Below, one piece after another: positions 22,880 to 35,372 of a stretch of DNA of 64,000 nt. Source of the stretch: Tubulanus polymorphus (taxonomy: Eukaryota; Nemertea; Palaeonemertea; Tubulaniformes; Tubulanidae); the NCBI RefSeq assembly GCF_964204645.1, contig NC_134027.1, positions 7,366,485-7,430,484 of the forward strand, written 5' to 3'. Numbering within the stretch: the stretch's first letter is position 1; each line of letters begins with the position of its first letter. The position numbers were made by a program, and so were the translations under genes. The notes under the pieces are model-generated. The model saw nothing but the letters and a program-made list of their open reading frames with translations. It did not search any database and was not told where the DNA came from.

Positions 22880-25800
22880 CTATTTTTCACGAGACGCGAT
22901 TTTCTTTGACACGTCACTTCTACATCGCCGTCTGCAGATGATAGAAATGGCGGCAATAAACATAACGATCAACGCAATGCCACACACTATCAACATGATC
23001 CAATTATCATCGTCGGTGATAGCTGGAAATCAAATATACATTAAGAGACGTATTTTCGCAGAAACGTAATCTGTAATTTCTGCATTCGTTGTATGTATAC
23101 CGCTATTTACATGAATGCAAATTAGATGAACATACTTCGAGTATATGAACACAAATCTCATCAGATTCACCCACCTTTCACTTGAAATTGATTGTCCGAG
23201 TGAACGATGACGTCACCATCGAAAATATCAAAACGGTAATTATAAGTAGAGTTACTGTCGACAGGAATTCGTACGTAATTGATAGACGTGGTGAAATTAA
23301 ACGATTGACAAAGTGATCTGTTGAATTTGGGACAGAGCTTGAAATTGACGACGTAATTTTTCGTTCTTAATCCTGGCAATTCCACTATGACGCTGTCGAC
23401 TAATTGAGAAACTTTGACTCGTTTAATCCATCGCAGTAATCCATTGATACCTGGGAATAATACCAGATTGTGTATACAGCGACAAATTTGTGTGACGTTT
23501 AGACAATCAATCTAAACCATCTAAAGCGTATTCACCTTTCGTTTTAACCCTTACTGATTTTAGAGGAGAACTTATTTCTGGACTTGACTTTAAGTTGAAT
23601 CCTCTAATTCTGAATTCGTATCGTGTATCAGGTTTTAGATCAGTTACTCGGGTACTCGGATAACTGATATTAGCTGGAATTGTCTTTTGTGACCATCCCG
23701 AACCTGATCTGGCTTTCCTGTATTCAACGATGTAAAATTCGTCCGTGACATTTGGATTTGACGACCATGACATTGAAATTGATGTTGCTGTTACAGTTGA
23801 GATCATCAAATCGCTTACGCGGTGTCGAGCTCCTTAAAAATAGAATACGTAATTGTGTATATGTGCTATAAAACTACTGATAATGAAAGCAGTGCTTGAC
23901 GAAAATATAGTGTCATTCCAGGAAATTTCCATGCAAAGCCTGTACTTATGGTAACAAGAATTATATAAATAAGGGTGCACATTATTTGGGATTGGGTAAA
24001 AAATCACTTAACGTGGCGCGTCTTTCAGGTGGGAAGGGATTTATTTCATTCGTGGCAAATGCACGATTTTACAATGCATAGATATATATTACAGTTTTTT
24101 AACGACTCATCAAAAAGCGCTTACCTGGTCGTAACAGTTTAATTTTGAAGTCCGTAAATCCGACTGTATTATGTATTAAGCATGTGTATGTGCCATAATC
24201 ACTTGGAGTTACATCTCTCACCCGAATCAACCACGTATTGTTTACGTTTTTCAGTACGAATCGACAGGATTTTACGAGATCATTTAGATCTCTATCGTCT
24301 GCCGTACAGAGTAAATGCGTTCGCGAATACTCCTTGTTGTATTCCAGGTATTTGACGTTGACTTTCGTGTTGTATTCAACTTTGAATTTCACATTTCCAC
24401 CCTCGTTAACGACTCTTTTCAATGTGGAATTTTCGTGTTTGATAACTGGTGGAACTACGTGCGAGAAAATTATAAATGTACCTGTATCGGAAAATCTATC
24501 ATATAATTCTTAATTAAAAACATGATGGATTAAATACCTGCGCATAGGTTTAAATACGCCCCTTGAGGCGAAATGCAGTATACGCGGACGTTTATACGTC
24601 GAATGACCGTCCCTGCAACATTTTTCTTCTCACACGAATAGCGAGCATCGTGCAAACCATTGACGTTTGCGATGACGATATCTTTCGTTCCTCCTAACAT
24701 TTTTGAGCGCTGTCTCTTTGATCCCTGTATTCTTTTATCTACATGGAAACATGGTGTACTGATAGTATCTTTCATTGTACTATATTAAGACATGGGGCCG
24801 GTTGCTCAAAGGTTGGTTAGAGCTACGAGCAATTATCTAAACTCTAATAGGTTAGAGTTAACCGGTGGATAGAATATAATGACAATCAAAAACTAATAAA
24901 GAAGTTTCCAGTTTCTAGGCGCCATTTTGTGGCGGTCCCTCGAGGTCCATATTGTTGCGATAATTTGCGCTCATTTTTAAAACATAAGTTTATATTGAAT
25001 ATCATATAGTGCTGCAGTCCCTCGCTCGACGAAATCGATTTATACACCATTTTAAAGGAAATTAAATGCAGATATTTGCTGGCGATTCTTGGAATTTTTG
25101 AACTCAACAATTGAGAACAGTGAAGATGTGAAACCAAGGACCGCATATCTTAACCGTGCGTAAAAGAAATCGCAATATTTATTAATTTTAAAATATCTAA
25201 GTATCTCTTAAAGCTATATTTCCAATTTTCACAGAGGTTAAAGAGGGTTATTTGCAGTTTAAGCCTGCGTTGAATTTTTTTGAATATCTTTCCTGACGAC
25301 TGATCTGTACCCGCTTGAGTTTGAGATTACGCGCAAAAGGGGTCTCCCACTGCGCACCGCCATTTCACTGAACATTGAGATTTGTGAAAAGAAATCGCAA
25401 AAATTAGATTTTATACTGGTTTGTAATTATCAATATTGCTTCTGATGGTTATATACTACCTTTATTTTCGTATGGTTGAAAATGGACTTTGAGTGCTTTG
25501 ATGAATTCGAGTTTTGTAGCGTTGGGAAATTAAAGGATTTCTTGTAAGAGTGGGGACTTTCTGTGTTGGTTGCAAATATGGCCTAGTTGAGAACCTAATT
25601 TGCGTTTCAACCGAATGTACCACTCATGGTTGGACACTAGAAAAAAAATCTAAGTTTTTATATATTTTTGAATATGCGGCGCAGCTGAAAGTTGCCAAAC
25701 TGGACGTTGACCCCCTAAAACAGAATATCAAATGGGGGACAGATATGAACCCCTTTAAATATTATATTGGAATTTTATATCAGTAAGGTTTTCTGGTCGA

Positions 25801-28119
25801 TGTTTTCCAGCAAGAAGGTTGAGATTCATTAAATGAATTCATCGTATGATCCCAGAATGAGGGATTACCAGAGAGAGATATGTGTTAAATATGTCCTAAG
25901 CGTTTAAATTGACTGGCACATTTCACCATCGACTCTAAAACGTTTGATTTCACCGAACACAAAATCGGCGCTAGGCTGGATGGGCTGTATACGACAATTC
26001 CTCAACTGGGCCGTTCACACTTCAATAGCGGGACAAACCGGATCCCGAAACCAGATTAACGAATTGCCCCCGCCAAAATACGGTACAAACAAGATATGTA
26101 TTATCATCTCAAAATATCCCCATGGAAAATGTGAAGAAATCAAATTGCATTTTAAAATTTCTTGTCGCAAATCTCAATGTTCAGTGAAATTACAATGCGC
26201 AGTGGGAGACCCCTTTTGCGCGTAATCTCAAACTCAAGCGGGTACAGATCAGTCGTCAGGTAAGATATTCAAAAGATTTTAACGCAGGCTTAAACTGCAA
26301 ATAACCCTCTTTAAACTCAGTGAAAATAGGAAATATAGCTTGAAGCGATACTTAGATATTTTGAAATTAATAAATATTGCGATTTCTTTTACGCACGGTT
26401 TAGATATGCGGTCCTTGGTTTCACATCGTCACTGTTCTCAATTGTTGAGTTCAAAAATTCCAAGAATCGCCAGCAAATATCTGCATTTAATTTTCTTTAA
26501 AATGGTGTATAAATCGATTTCGTCGAGCGAGGGACTGCAGAACTATATGATATTCAATCTAAACTTATGTTTTAAAAATGAGCGCAAATTATCGCAACAA
26601 TGGGGACCTCGCGGGACCGCCACAAAATGGCGCCTAGAAACTGGAAACTTCTTTCTTGTTACCATGATCGTATTTATCCACCAATTCCCTTAACCAACTC
26701 TGGAGCAACTGGCCCTTGATTGTAAACAAATTCAATCGAATTGCATATGATTTCATATTCATTCTTTATTTGAAGAGTTTGTTTTCATCAACATTACCTT
26801 TCCACCATCTGTATGAAACCGGTTGAGTAACTCCATAACCGTCCCCATCACATCTTAAAACTAAACGCGTTCCCTGTTCGACGTGTATGTTCCTTGTATC
26901 ATCAGCGCTACCCATAAACGATCTGTGGATTTTCGGCTCATAATCAATTTCTGAGCCTGACGGGCCAACTGACGGAAAAAGAAGGTATTCAGATTCTTGC
27001 GTTTTCACGATATTATAATAACCAAATTAGCTGGTGGTCACAGGATTGTTTTGTTGGAGATGTAAATAATTTTTCTCATATTACTTATATTACAGTAATA
27101 TGACAAAAGTGCTAAGCTTTTTCCCCCTATATTGAGCCTCAGGTGATATCAAATGTACTTTTGAATTTCCTTTATATATCATATTCTTTAAACCTTTATG
27201 TATTTTTCTACCTATTTGTCTGAATTATGAATCAGGACCTACCGGTTACATTAAGTAGTTTTTTTTCAGTGAATACGGTGTTATTGTATTTGCACATCCA
27301 GTAACCAGCGTGGAGTGTGCTGGTACTTTTTATCATTATACCGTACATATTCTGATAAAACCACCGACAATGTTCGTATATATCACTGTTTGCGTAGTGT
27401 CCAACCTCGCGACCCTGCAGCAGTTCATATACAAACAACATGAAAAATGAAAAAATCCAAACCGGACATGCGTTCATTCACTTATAATGATGAATAAACT
27501 TGATGATGTTGAAATTTCTGATGAAGAGGTTTAGTTAAAACATCGAAAAGCTCGACGACCAAATCATCAATTGTAGCGGTTTTAAATTATACTATGTCCC
27601 CGAGACCATCAAATCCACTGTAGTTGTTTTGAAAGAAAAAATAACAAGATCCGTAAATCGAGATATTTTTTCGCCATACAACCGAATACTTCCTGTATTT
27701 CCTTATCTAGCGCAAAACTATAGAGACCAAAATTAAACTTACGTTACAGTTAAATTTCGTAAGTTTCAATTCGCGCAGCACTTTACGATCGTAGTTCATG
27801 TGGACAACCATGATCGGTTCATCACAGAAATCTTCCGAATATGCTACGTTACATTTCAGATACACAGTTCGCCCAAATATGACTGGATTCGGCTCGATAT
27901 CTATTGACAACTCCGAAAAAGGCTTCGTGCAATGTCCATCTTCACAGGTTACTGAACCTACGTACAATACAAATCTTCCATTACGTAAATAAGTACCCCA
28001 TATATAGACGCCAGGTCGTGCATTTTTCGATATCGGACGATTCGATATACATAACGTTTGAAATTCAAATTACCTATCAGGAACAGTATTCCTAACCATG
28101 CCAATTGAACAATCGCCAT
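22880..28119 (-). CDS. Ig/FN3 single-pass membrane receptor
   Basis: Nine minus-strand exons, all in phase: 28119-28074, 27957-27743, 27414-27243, 26968-26798, 24738-24538, 24454-24125, 23832-23536, 23450-23175 and 23022-22880, giving 616 residues. Exon 1 encodes a signal peptide (MAIVQLAWLGILFLIG). Exons 2-3 form Ig domain 1 (YLKCNV ... GYWMCKYN), exons 4-5 form Ig 2 (LVLRCDGDG ... ARYSCEKKN), and exon 6 is Ig 3 (DYGTYTCLIHN). Exon 7 is a fibronectin III domain (SISMSWSSNP ... TRYEFRIRGFN), exon 8 a beta-rich membrane-proximal domain with two cysteines, and exon 9 a TM helix (MLIVCGIALIVMFIAAISII) with a basic tail of about 20 residues and no kinase. Most junctions are phase 1, as usual for exon-shuffled ectodomains. 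Ligand and role are unknown; adhesion or recognition is likely. Ig 3 has Val where the first disulfide Cys is expected. Confidence 0.85.
24795..26716. mobile_element. Foldback element with ~0.6-kb inverted arms
   Basis: The left arm (24795 to about 25410) and right arm (about 26150-26716) are inverted copies of high identity. Arm tips are GGGCCGGTTGCTC and its counterpart, and both arms contain GGCGCCATTTTGTGGCGG. A central spacer of roughly 740 bp has no convincing ORF. The element sits in the intron between the two exons of Ig domain 2 of the receptor gene. No clear target-site duplication was found. This is a non-autonomous foldback or long-TIR DNA transposon. Confidence 0.85.
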
Positions 28120-28446
28120 TTCCAATGTTTTACTATTCGTAAACAGTGTAGTGGCAGGCTATAGCATCAGTGTATGCATGAACAAATAGGTTACCATAAT
28201 TTCCAAATAGGTTTCTACGAAACAGAGAAAAATAGTGCAACTCGTGCTCGAAAACGATCATGACGGAATACATGAGAAGTACTCGATATGAATGACAAAT
28301 AGATTTCCGAAATATTGTATAATTTGGGATGAAACCATAAATCAGTAGGAAATCATTACTTTATCACCATCTGGTGATAGTGTTGATTGTCTGTCTTCAA
28401 AGAAAGTTTTTTGTCGTCAAAGGTTCAAATCCTGTTTACTTTAGAT
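28120..28446. other. 5' region of the Ig/FN3 receptor gene
   Basis: Non-coding sequence upstream of the receptor start codon at 28119 (minus strand). It probably contains its promoter; no defined element is visible. Confidence 0.35.
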
Positions 28447-29245
28447 CTAATAGAACCTGGTGTCGAGCTTATTAGAACAAAAACCTATCTTGTGACAAGG
28501 GTAGAAAGCTTCTAGGGCCACCGTGAGCGAAAATTGCGCTGCGCAAAGTTCGTACGAAAGTTCGCATCCAGCGAGTCCACCGCACACCCGGCGAATGTGG
28601 CAATATCCATCACTAAAATCCAGATTGACATGGTCTTGCAAGGGAAAAATGGTACCAAACTCGTATCCGTACGTACGTATAGTTAAAGGATCGGTCTCAA
28701 CTATGATTTGGAGCTGGAAAGAATTGGGGTATAACTCTGGTAAAGATATGCTTAATTTGTTTGATCGATGAGATGACAGATTAAACCTGACTCTCCAAAC
28801 GTGTGGCAGATCAAATGATAAAATACTGCGTATGTTCGGCACTAGCACTAATTGGAATTCAATACGTATAAAATGTAATCTATCACTTCAACTAAATCGT
28901 CGAGGGAGCGCAAAGGAATCTATTTTGACATTATTAATTTTTTTGTTATTTCCAACCTTCGTACCATCGCTATTTATATGTTGTTTCACAAGCGATAAAC
29001 TTGAGCGTTGACTCTAAAACGAGTAAGCCTACATCTTGTATTATGTTTGACGGAATTGCCAATTTTATGAAATGTTCTCTGTTCAAATTTTGGTGTTCGA
29101 CAAATTTTGTATCCTGGACTATTAGACTAAATTTACATTTCTTGCTAATATTCCAATTATACGTCGCATACGTATGAATTCCGATATTTTCAAAACTTTT
29201 TTTATGTGCATATATACGTATTAATTGAATATCAATTTTGCTCAT
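28447..29245 (-). CDS. Hypothetical cysteine-rich protein, two possible exons
   Basis: Two minus-strand open frames, 28970-29245 (91 codons) and 28447-28848 (133 codons), have protein-like composition. The second has eight cysteines, for example GYCHIRRVCGGLAGC, and alternates polar and hydrophobic residues like a beta-rich extracellular domain. A possible acceptor (ccaattag) precedes the second frame, but I could not find a convincing donor joining them. Neither has an obvious signal peptide or known motif. They could be exons of one secreted protein, a decayed gene, or chance frames. Confidence 0.35.
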
Positions 29246-29323
29246 TGAATTTTATACGCGGGGTTCACGTCGCAAGCAGCTAGTTTTGGGGTAATTAGCC
29301 AATTATGCCAGCAACAGCTCAGG

Positions 29324-30412
29324 ATGGAGGCTGAATTGGAAATGCTGAGAAGGCGTATCGCCAACAAGACACGCGACTGTCGTTACGATGAGTACCAAAC
29401 CTACGTCGCATTACTGAAGATGATCGGTGGCATGTTTCTGACATTACTGGGCATTGCTTTGAACGTTCTGAATATCGTTGTTTTGAGACGACAGTCATCG
29501 ACCCATACGTCGATTTTTTTGTTGATATGTTTGGCGTATACCGACATGGCATTTCTCTTAACGCGTGGATTACGTGAACCTATACGTATTTGGATAGCTT
29601 TCATATACGACAGCGACTACGTATTCCGCCAGAAAATGATCCTCTTAGACAAATTTAAAGGACGTTCCGTATCGCACTATCTGATACCCGATTTGTATTT
29701 ATGGGCAGACTATCCCCGGTACGTGACTCACATAGCTCGAAACTGGCTAACGGTCCTTATCAGTACGGAACGAGCAGTAACGATCGCTCATCCGTTTTGG
29801 TCTCGTAGAAATATAACCAAAACCCGTCTACTTACCATTCATCTGCTTATCACCGGGTGTTTTCTGATACTTTATGTACCTCATTTATACGGGCTCGGTC
29901 AGGCTAGTGCCGTTGTTGGAATTGATCCTTGTCAGCTTAAACCACGTAAAGGTACATACCACAATAAAGGGATATGGGATACCCTTTGGGTGATTTTGTA
30001 CCGTTCCGTAAATCCAATGATGAAGGAAGCGGTCCCTTTCACTTGTCTTGTCATCACGAACATATTCATTTGTTACAAAATCTGGGTAGCTTCTCGAGAA
30101 AGGAAATATAGGATGGCTAGTGACACTACAGCATCTGTACAAGCGGACAACATGCGTCACAAAGTAGTTAAGATGACGTTAGCCATTTCAGTAACATTCA
30201 TGACTTTCGAGTTACCCTCGTCATTTTTAGCCTATAGAGATTTCTTATTGCAGTTCTTTTCATTTCCTCATCTGTCTCTCGGTGACAGGAGAGTCCAAAA
30301 ATTTCTTGCTGAAATATTCCCGATCATGGATTCGTCCACTAATTTTTTCGTTTACTGCTTGGCAAACGATAGATTCCGCGCTACAGCAAAATCAATCATC
30401 TTCCGGAATTGA
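29324..30412 (+). CDS. Intronless class A (rhodopsin-like) GPCR, peptide-receptor type
   Basis: A single-exon 362-residue seven-helix receptor. TM1 is at about residues 33-55 (MFLTLLGIALNVLNIVVL, with the conserved Asn). TM2 contains FLLICLAYTD. TM3 ends with LISTERA, the DRY equivalent, followed by AHPFW. TM4 is LLTIHLLITGCFLILYV, TM5 is around FTCLVITNIFICYKI, TM6 is VVKMTLAISVTFMTFEL, and TM7 ends in STNFFVYCLAN, the NPxxY equivalent. The tail is short. The pattern is that of invertebrate FMRFamide/myosuppressin-type peptide receptors, coupling to G proteins at the plasma membrane; the ligand is unknown. There are four clustered ATGs nearby but this is the first in frame. Lack of introns is common in expanded receptor families. 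Confidence 0.88.
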   Translation: MEAELEMLRRRIANKTRDCRYDEYQTYVALLKMIGGMFLTLLGIALNVLNIVVLRRQSSTHTSIFLLICLAYTDMAFLLTRGLREPIRIWIAFIYDSDYVFRQKMILLDKFKGRSVSHYLIPDLYLWADYPRYVTHIARNWLTVLISTERAVTIAHPFWSRRNITKTRLLTIHLLITGCFLILYVPHLYGLGQASAVVGIDPCQLKPRKGTYHNKGIWDTLWVILYRSVNPMMKEAVPFTCLVITNIFICYKIWVASRERKYRMASDTTASVQADNMRHKVVKMTLAISVTFMTFELPSSFLAYRDFLLQFFSFPHLSLGDRRVQKFLAEIFPIMDSSTNFFVYCLANDRFRATAKSIIFRN

Positions 30413-32255
30413 TACAATCCTTGAATAGTAACATAGAAAAGAAGTTAATAATCGACTCTTGTGTGCGTTCCTTGTTCACTCAACAAAATCATCAACTTTG
30501 GCCTAACCCATTAATTTGTACGTATATAGGCAGAGATCTGCTCGTGAGGCTAGTATATAGATGGTCCTCATTCCTAATGGTTGCACCACTTCACCAATTG
30601 AAGTAGAGCGACGTTATGTAAATCTACATTGTATATTTGTCAGTTTATTTTCAGCCACGAATGATCATAACAGTACTTTCGATTATCATATCAATGTTTG
30701 TATTTGATGATGCAAAAACAGCTCCTTAAAATGAAAAAGTTTGCAATATTGCACATGTTGTTTTTTCGTCTTCTCATGTATCATGTATCGCATGATGTTT
30801 TTCCCCAGTCGAATCAAGTTTTCTCACTATCTAATCAGTTCATTATTTGAAAATTATTTGGCAGGAAACCCATAGTCGGCCATAGAAGGCCCACAGAGCC
30901 AGTGGTGAATATTGCTGTTATATAATAACGATACGTTGTCGATACGTACCGGTACATACATGTATTGACAAAATAGAAAAGATTGGGATTTCTTAAGAAT
31001 ATCTAGATTTCAGATTCACCAGATTTGTTTATTCATGGAACTTTCCTTCACTATGCATCATGTTGTCATTCAGAAAAACACTGAAAAGTCTCATAACTAT
31101 TTCATTTTTTTCATCTCTTATTTATTTTACTATAATTCGGCTATATAAGCTTTAAAACTTTCGGCTATTTAAAACTTCACCACACCTACTGGAAAAAGGC
31201 TGTGGTTTTTTGAAGGAGAAACATTAAATACATACAATACAAATAACAAGTCAACACTCATAAGTCACGACCAAAGATTTCAACAGGTAAATTATACAGT
31301 AGATTGAGACTGCTGAATCGAATCTGATCAACTAGGATAACCATTCAACTCGGATGTTTGTTGAAATATATTTTGGACCCTATTTATGAAATACATCACA
31401 TCCAACTCTGATATCATTTTTACAGTCATAAAAGGTACAACTTGAGTGGAGTCTGCATTTTCATGTAAGTTGCATGCAAATGTTATGGTCAGATCTTAAT
31501 TTGAATATATAGAGATATTTCAATTTTTTTCTTCTTCCAACATCTTACGAATCTATTTAAAGATATTTACAATTTCACTTCTAATTTACAAGATGTACAA
31601 TTTTACAATACATAAATAAATATCTTATTTACAAAATGGTGTCCTGAATTTCCGATGTATTCAAATTCTATCTTTTTTTTCAATTAAAATAGAATGTTCT
31701 TTTACGTGTAACCATGAATAAAAAATGTGAAGTCTTTTTCTATCAACGTTATAGCCCAGGATTAAGATGGGATCTCTTTCAATGAAGTTTCAGTTGCAAT
31801 GAAGTATTAGACTGTTTTGTGAATTTCAGTTAAATTTACGGAGTGCCTGCCTCATTAGACAACCAATCTATGAGGATGAATCTGAAAAATTACAATATAC
31901 TTACAAAATTGAACTTCCTTGAATATTTTAACATGACATAACACCGGTACATTAGATTTATTCATAAAGTTATGTTCAATTTCAGAAAACTAAGAATCAA
32001 CGCTTCACTAAGATTACTGCTATGAAAAATAACATGTAGTTAGTGAATGAATTTAATTCAAGAAATATTTCCTCATCTCTTTCACTTTTGAATTACCCCT
32101 TTACAAATATTCTCCTGTAGAAAATCGACATTTTCCAACACTACTTACTAAGACTCAAAGGGGTCTCATGCCATTAGAGTGGATGAAGTATCAGGTATGT
32201 TTAAGTGTATGTATATGTATCTATTCCTCATAACGTCTATCAGTCAGCAAAAATA
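30413..32255. other. Intergenic, no gene seen
   Basis: AT-rich DNA between two convergent genes (GPCR + and METTL4 -). It will hold both 3' UTRs. No ORF of interest and no repeat partner in the window was found. Confidence 0.4.
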
Positions 32256-35231
32256 TCAGTCTACAATTTTTTCGAAGTAATCCACGTGTTGATGCTTAAG
32301 AACCTTTAGAAGAGACAAAAAAAAAACAAAAATACATTATGAAATTAAACATCAAAATACAGAATCTTCTAGTTAAGTAACTGTCATGTTACCTCATTGC
32401 CCCAACTTATCCATCCTGGTGTCAGATATCTTGCAAATAGTTCCAAACAAACCGCATCTGCCTTTAGAAATGGCTTGAATATCTCTGTTGATGAAGATGA
32501 TGAAATCTAATTCAAAATCCAGTAGCTTGCAAATTGGAAAGAATGAACTGAATTTTGGGACAGGGCACATGCTGCCTGAATATATTCTTACCAGATAATG
32601 TTGGTTTTTGAGAATGAATACTGCTCGGGACGCTTACAATGATTTTATGCTGTAATTTTTCTACATCAGGAATTGTTAATTTACTCTCAGTTTCACACAT
32701 CGATTCATATAATCCAATGATGATATTTTCATAAGGCTTTTTCTGATCAGAATTGAAATCGCACACCAAATCTCCACTTCTCGTAACCTGATTAAAAAAA
32801 AAAGAAATATGAAATTGTTATGAGTACATATTTAAACTGCTGTGATGCATCTGCCTTTATTTGTTGCTCGTAGATCTGACCTTCATCCAATGCCAATCTG
32901 CAATGTGCTTGACATTCCAAAATGGAAATAAACCTTCTTTCACAAACTTAATTTGCTTTAATTTATTTGTGGCCCAAACCGCAATGAGGCATCCACTTGG
33001 TGAACTAAGCGATTTCACAGGTAGTTTATACATGTCCCAATCAGTCAACGTTTTATATCTAGCAAAAAAAAAAACATTACTGTGTTCATGTATCTCTTAA
33101 TCTACATCAATGTTAGTAATTGTATAAATAGGGGTTCATACGCGCGCTCGAATTTATTTTTATTTTTTATGAGCTCGATCCTTCGACCTTTGGTATGAAC
33201 CACTATTTATACAATTACTAATGTTCTCATACAAATAAACTCACTTCTTTATTCTTTTGATCGATTTATTTTCCCAAGGTGGATCAATGACTATCAGATT
33301 GGCAGGTGAAACTATCAATGAAAATTGAAAAGAACATCTATGATAAGCTTGTGCTACCTTTCATCTATACGAAATTCCACAGCAATTACAGAAAAATTTC
33401 AAAAATGTTTTCAGAAGTTTCTGTGTACCAGATTTGATTAATTTTTTGCAGTCCTGAATATCTGACAATAGGAACTTTGAAGCGCCTGGGATCAGAAATT
33501 CATCATCCAGGTAACGCATAATAGCTGGTTTATCACTCTGGTTGAAGTAAAGTCTGCTACATGGGAAAACAGTCAAATCTGTTGTGAAAATTCAAAAAAT
33601 AATTGTCTCGCAAGTTTAAAACGTAAATGGATTTTAGTTATAACACAACTTTTTCACAAATTTAATGCAAGAGCTAATTTGAAATAAAGTGTCTGATAGG
33701 TTACCTGATTCTTGGATAGAAATTGGATGAGTTCCATATGATTTATCATCCACAGATTTACAAACTTCTATCATATCAACCTTCGAACCAACACTATTTA
33801 AGGCAGCATCTCTCGCCTGGCGATTATTGCCTGCTTTCTTATTTGGTTTGAAATAATTTTGTCGAGCCCAATCTAGGAGACTACCAGACCTGCATCTTAT
33901 CTCTTCTTTTACCTTAAAAATGGACAATGGCTTTTAAAGAAAACGAATAATATGAATGTATGATTGAAAGCGGCTTTTTACAAACCTTAGAATGGTAGGT
34001 TTCTGATTGAAATTCTATTCTCCTTTTTCTTTTCTTCTTCTTCTATTAGAATTTATAATAAGATGTGTCATCAAAAATCTTTTTTTACTGTATCTTAGGC
34101 CTACAGTACATACATGAAAAGGGTAGGGTATGAAATCCGGCTGCTGCCGCGGCCGATGGTATGAAATGCAGTATCAATATATATTATATGTTCTTTCAAT
34201 TCCTCCATTTATGATAAGTGAATTATAAATATTTTTTATTCTTAGGCCTAATCTATAAAATGATGATTTTTCTCATCTTTTCATTGATATCAAATAAAAT
34301 TTATCTGATCTTAAATCTTCAATATCTTCACTGGATATCCTATTAAATCTATCTAGTAAATATGTTCTAAATGTACCGGTATGTGTTTTACTTTGGCCTT
34401 GTCTAAAAGTACAATTTATTTATCACCATATTTGGTTGAAACATTTTCTATGATTGTAATTAGATATTTTTGATTTTGTGTTAATTCATTTAACTTTGTA
34501 TCTACTGATTTAGCGGCAGTGGTATCTTTCATTCTTTGGATAAAGCTTAAGTTATTTTTGTTTTGCGATTGTTTGTTGTTTCCATTCATTTATGTAACAA
34601 CGTATTTATTGAAATTGTATCAAAAATACATAAAGAGGATGTATTTTTGATTGTACTCACAATTCTTCAATTTACAGTAATCAACACACATCATTTTGCT
34701 AAAAATAAGTTTAATTACGCACATATAGACACTAATCACCATCCTTTGCGATTCATGATTAAATCAACAAAAACCTTTCACTTTAGAAATATATACATAA
34801 GTCTATTCACGCAATAAAGAGAATAATTTACATCACTAAGTTATAAAATAAAGACCACGGGATATTATTGCGGCCACATTTTGTGCAGCCGCGACTGCAG
34901 TTCATACAGTGGCCGCGGCCACGGCCGGCTTTCATACCCTACCGTCTAGTCATGAAAAGTGTACACACGATGAAATACCACTGCCACCAAGACTGACCCG
35001 GTTAACCTTTTCTCTTACTTTTCTATCTACTGATGCTTTCAGATCGGTTCCATTTTCTTCTTCAGATTTTGAAAGGCTTCTGCTACTACAAACATACTGA
35101 CTGTCCATGAGAAATTGCTCCCAAATTTCGAAATAGTCGTTTTTAACTGTATAATCTTGCGTGCAATTCTGATCAAACCAAAGTTTCTGATCGACAAACC
35201 AACCGCAGTCATTTTCAAATAACACAGCCAT
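32256..35231 (-). CDS. METTL4: METTL4, MT-A70 family N6-adenine methyltransferase
   Basis: Nine or so minus-strand exons give about 440 residues. Identified pieces: exon 1 from MAVLFENDCGWF (start 35231); a 57-nt exon 33986-34042 (KRKRRIEF); 33705-33912; about 33430-33574 with SKFLLSDI; about 33250-33325 with the catalytic LIVIDPPWENKS; about 32870-33065 with CLIAVWATNK and DWHWMK; about 32620-32790 with KKPYENIIIG and IVSVPSSIHSQKP; 32394-32486 with LELFARYLTPGWISWGNE; and a last exon 32256-32303 with VLKHQHVDYF. This order matches METTL4 from end to end, including DPPW for methyl transfer from S-adenosylmethionine. METTL4 modifies adenine in snRNA (m6Am) and possibly DNA. The donor of exon 1 is uncertain. 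Two MITE-like elements lie in introns. Confidence 0.92.
33113..33221. mobile_element. Small MITE with ~29-bp terminal inverted repeats
   Basis: TTAGTAATTGTATAAATAG followed by GGTTCATAC at the left (33113-33141) is matched by its reverse complement at the right (about 33193-33221) with one or two mismatches. Total 109 bp, in a METTL4 intron. The inner part is GC-richer (cgcgcgctcg). No ORF. Confidence 0.75.
34122..34943. mobile_element. Non-autonomous DNA element with GC-rich inverted ends
   Basis: The left end GGTAGGGTATGAAATCCGGC plus GCCGCGGCC (to about 34158) is mirrored at the right by GGCCGCGGCCACGGCCGGC and TTCATACCCTACC (about 34911-34943). A 9-bp direct repeat catgaaaag lies immediately left (34113-34121) and 7 bp beyond the right end (34951-34959), a possible 9-bp target duplication of Mutator type. 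It lies in the first METTL4 intron. The interior is AT-rich with no ORF of note. Confidence 0.7.
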
Positions 35232-35372
35232 GCTAATGTGATTTAAAGGAATAAGCACCTATTTTTCTTTAAATTTAGTTGGCCCTATCCCCTAAGATAA
35301 TTATTTATTCGCCTTGTTTATTCGATTGAAAAATATTTTCTTCAACATCGGGCAACGACCTTGAGCTTGAGC

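Noticed and set aside
25550-26225. Open frames inside the foldback element spacer and arms
   Set aside because: They lack protein-like composition, and the similar frames on opposite strands arise from the inverted repeat, not from coding conservation.
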